Assembly (NCBI RefSeq): GCF_947495315.1
Contig: NZ_CANLYD010000006.1
Coordinates: 326,284 to 390,283, forward strand
DNA from: an uncultured Aquimarina sp.
GTDB lineage: Bacteria > Bacteroidota > Bacteroidia > Flavobacteriales > Flavobacteriaceae
Length of the DNA: 64,000 nucleotides
Reading direction: 5' to 3'
Of the stretch, positions 62,519-64,000 are shown piece by piece. Under the pieces are notes generated by a model. That model saw nothing but the letters and a program-made list of their open reading frames with translations, ran no database searches and was not told where the DNA came from. Both the position numbers and the translations under genes were made by a program. The first letter of the stretch is position 1, and each line of letters starts with the position of its first letter.

Positions 62519-63805
62519 ATGAAAAAACCACAACAATCTTCGGTAAGACCTTACAAAGAATGGGAGGAAGGGCTCCCCAAAGGGAAGAACAATGGGGCAC
62601 AATTCGGTATTTTGTCGAAACTTCATGGCACTTGGGTAAACTGGAAAGACGGTCCGACAGGATTGCATACAACACCTATGCCTTCACCTGGTTCATCATC
62701 AGAGACCATTTTTGGAGTATTCCACTTTAAATCTCAGGAGTACAGAGAGCAGCTCAAGTTCACTCAAGTTAATGCACCTGTCCGTAACCGTGCAGGATCT
62801 AATGAACAGTTTAATGGAGCTGTTAAATATGAAACTGCAATTATAGACAACGATAACGATCTTCAGCACTTTGAAGACGGAATGTACTTATGGCTGGGCG
62901 ATCACCAGATGCCTTGGAGTGAAGAAAGTCCGTACCAAAACCCTGCTACAATGTTTAAGCATACAGCAGATGCTGAATCTGTGAAAACGGATGGCGCGGA
63001 ACCTGTATTTGGACCGGGAGAATTAGGACCTCAATTTGTTCCTCCATATCAAATTTCTCGTTCTGGTGTGATTCCTCATGGTACGACCATCCACTTAACA
63101 GGGAATATCACCGAGTCTGGAGAAGGAAAGGCTCCTCATATTGCTGACCTATGGGAACAACAATTTTTATCTGTATCACCCAGTATGGGAATCAATCCTG
63201 AGAAAGACTTAATCCCTGGATCTCTTGAGAAGCCAAAATGGACAAAACTCCCTCGTGAAGAACAAAATCCTGACGGAGGTATAGGTAACAGTGGTGTAAA
63301 CAGTGGACGTGCTTACTTTGAAAAAATCTTTAACTATGATCAGTTTGGTGCGAAGTTCCCATATACAGTACAACCCAACCTGAAGTTGAGTGATGCTAAC
63401 GAAGGACTAGAGTTTAAAAAGTACGATATGATCGAGTTGGACTCGTTCCATAACACCGGTGTTCAAGGTGCCACTATAAACAACGTGATGATTGAGCGCT
63501 ACTGCAGGGTTGCCAGAATGCGCTACCGCATGTGGATCGAAGAGGTCTATGATGAAGATTTTGGAGGTGTGATCGAACAGCTACAGTACGAGCAAATCGT
63601 GGACTTTGAGTTCCAGTTTGGATCAAACGGAGGAACAACACTATGGCCTCATATCCAGGTGAACACCTTACGTCGCGAGAAAGACATTCCTGCAGACAGA
63701 CGCTTACCATCTATCAAGCTACCAACGGAGGTTCATGATGAGGAAGTACTTAAAAAATCTAATGCTGCTAGCATTTGTCCAGTGATGCGACACACTCGTC
63801 ATTAA
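62519..63805 (+). CDS. Third cassette protein, possibly nitrobindin/FABP-like fold
   Basis: 428 residues, no signal peptide. ILSKLHGTWVNWKDG (about 30-45) resembles the opening GTW strand of nitrobindin or FABP-like beta-barrels, and TIFGVFHFKSQEYREQLKFT fits such a barrel, but the protein is far longer and the rest (IPHGTTIHLTGNI, VIERYCRVARMRYRMWIEE with preceding NNVM, and a Cys near the end in SICPVMRH) is unknown to me. Its codon use is visibly more GC-rich than the two genes before it, suggesting separate origin or high expression. Being in the same operon, it may bind the pathway's product or heme. The family assignment is weak. Confidence 0.55.
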   Translation: MKKPQQSSVRPYKEWEEGLPKGKNNGAQFGILSKLHGTWVNWKDGPTGLHTTPMPSPGSSSETIFGVFHFKSQEYREQLKFTQVNAPVRNRAGSNEQFNGAVKYETAIIDNDNDLQHFEDGMYLWLGDHQMPWSEESPYQNPATMFKHTADAESVKTDGAEPVFGPGELGPQFVPPYQISRSGVIPHGTTIHLTGNITESGEGKAPHIADLWEQQFLSVSPSMGINPEKDLIPGSLEKPKWTKLPREEQNPDGGIGNSGVNSGRAYFEKIFNYDQFGAKFPYTVQPNLKLSDANEGLEFKKYDMIELDSFHNTGVQGATINNVMIERYCRVARMRYRMWIEEVYDEDFGGVIEQLQYEQIVDFEFQFGSNGGTTLWPHIQVNTLRREKDIPADRRLPSIKLPTEVHDEEVLKKSNAASICPVMRHTRH

Positions 63806-63863
63806 AAGTAAATCTTGCGACACCCAGAAGCTTCGGAATAGTATAATTTCACCACAGGTGACT

Positions 63864-63898
63864 GGCTCAATAACACTGTATTTAGGTGTTATTGAGCC
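63864..63898 (+). terminator. Long perfect hairpin after the cassette
   Basis: GGCTCAATAACAC (63864-63876) and GTGTTATTGAGCC (63886-63898) form a perfect 13-bp stem with a 9-nt loop, about 60 bp after the stop of the third gene. It is followed by TATAAAAAG, not a T-run, so terminator function is likely but not certain. Confidence 0.6.
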
Positions 63899-63925
63899 TA
63901 TAAAAAGAGCTATTTGGTCAAAAAC

Positions 63926-63965
63926 TAAACCACTCTGCACTTAAAGTGCAGAGGTTTGGTTTTTC
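63926..63965 (+). terminator. Second hairpin with T-tract
   Basis: AAACC-A-CTCTGCACTT and AAGTGCAGAG followed by GTTTGGTTTTT: a 10-bp near-palindromic stem extended by AAACC/GGTTT pairing, with a T-rich tail. Good intrinsic terminator, or one arm of a REP-like element. Confidence 0.65.
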
Positions 63966-63966
63966 T

Positions 63967-63982
63967 AGGGACTAAAGTCCCT
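63967..63982. repeat. REP-like hairpin AGGGACT/AGTCCCT at window end
   Basis: AGGGACT-AA-AGTCCCT is a perfect 7-bp inverted repeat 7-15 bp from the preceding stem. On the minus strand it reads CATAGGGACTTTAGTCCCT, a form typical of REP sequences and IS200/IS605-type ends. The element may continue past the window. Confidence 0.45.
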
Positions 63983-64000
63983 ATGCCTTATTCCAATATG

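Noticed and set aside
63719..63940. 73-codon minus-strand ORF across the end of the third cassette gene
   Set aside because: Overlaps the coding 3' end and the 63864-63898 hairpin; no family resemblance.

Overview
The window looks like chromosomal DNA from a low-GC marine member of the Flavobacteriaceae (Bacteroidota), perhaps Aquimarina-like. The evidence is AT-rich sequence with few Shine-Dalgarno sites, C-terminal type IX secretion (T9SS) sorting domains on three large carbohydrate-active proteins and one LPMO, many SPII lipoproteins, LytS/LytTR two-component pairs, and a promoter matching the Bacteroidota pattern TTG-N20-TAnnTTTG. The genus is inferred, not shown. I saw no rRNA, tRNA, CRISPR array or intact transposase.

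Layout. 1-2.4 kb: end of a lipoprotein gene, a flavodoxin-fold quinone reductase with a DUF4386 membrane protein, and a divergent Crp/Fnr-type regulator. 2.8-11.5 kb: a minus-strand polysaccharide-directed block of three secreted T9SS proteins (ThuA/3-keto-glycoside hydrolase/lectin/CBM6, beta-helix/lectin, beta-helix/CBM6). It contains a decayed duplicate of the start and promoter of one of them. 11.8-17.2 kb: a minus-strand operon (AraC regulator, aldo/keto reductase, VOC protein, a propeller/TIM-barrel fusion, alpha/beta hydrolase, small membrane protein). 17.5-20.7 kb: an HxlR repressor divergent from a four-gene electrophile or quinone-detoxification operon (DUF1330, LLM flavoprotein, SDR, NfsB-type nitroreductase), with a clear promoter and operator-like palindrome between them.

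20.8-44.2 kb is dominated by LytS/LytTR signalling loci. Two loci have the same design: a histidine kinase/LytTR pair divergent from a set of PD40 beta-propeller proteins and a class-C beta-lactamase-fold serine hydrolase (20.8-25.8 kb and 36.4-44.2 kb). In the second set one hydrolase lacks the serine of its SxxK motif, and a further propeller lipoprotein survives only as a signal peptide. Between these sets lie a cytoplasmic trypsin-like protease with an unknown partner (26.5-28.6 kb), a third LytS/LytTR pair divergent from a trypsin-like lipoprotein (29.8-33.2 kb), a chimeric gene fragment (33.4-33.8 kb), and an amidohydrolase with a membrane protein that fuses a truncated kinase to a LytTR DNA-binding domain (33.9-36.1 kb).

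44.3-58.2 kb: a nine-Asp-box VPS10/BNR-type secreted propeller, a MogA/CobW-GTPase pair, two close paralogues combining a VWA-like domain, a TonB plug and TPRs without a beta-barrel and flanking a YVTN propeller, and an AA10 lytic polysaccharide monooxygenase with PKD domains and a T9SS tail. 58.6-63.8 kb: a plus-strand cassette of a ThDP decarboxylase, an FAD amino-acid/amine-oxidase-like protein and an unrecognised GC-richer gene, plausibly a small biosynthetic or catabolic pathway. The window ends in a run of hairpins resembling REP or IS200/IS605-associated sequence.

The strongest candidates for undescribed biology are the repeated LytS/LytTR-propeller-serine hydrolase modules, the kinase-LytTR fusion, the cytoplasmic protease pair, the barrel-less TonB-plug proteins, and the decarboxylase/oxidase cassette.
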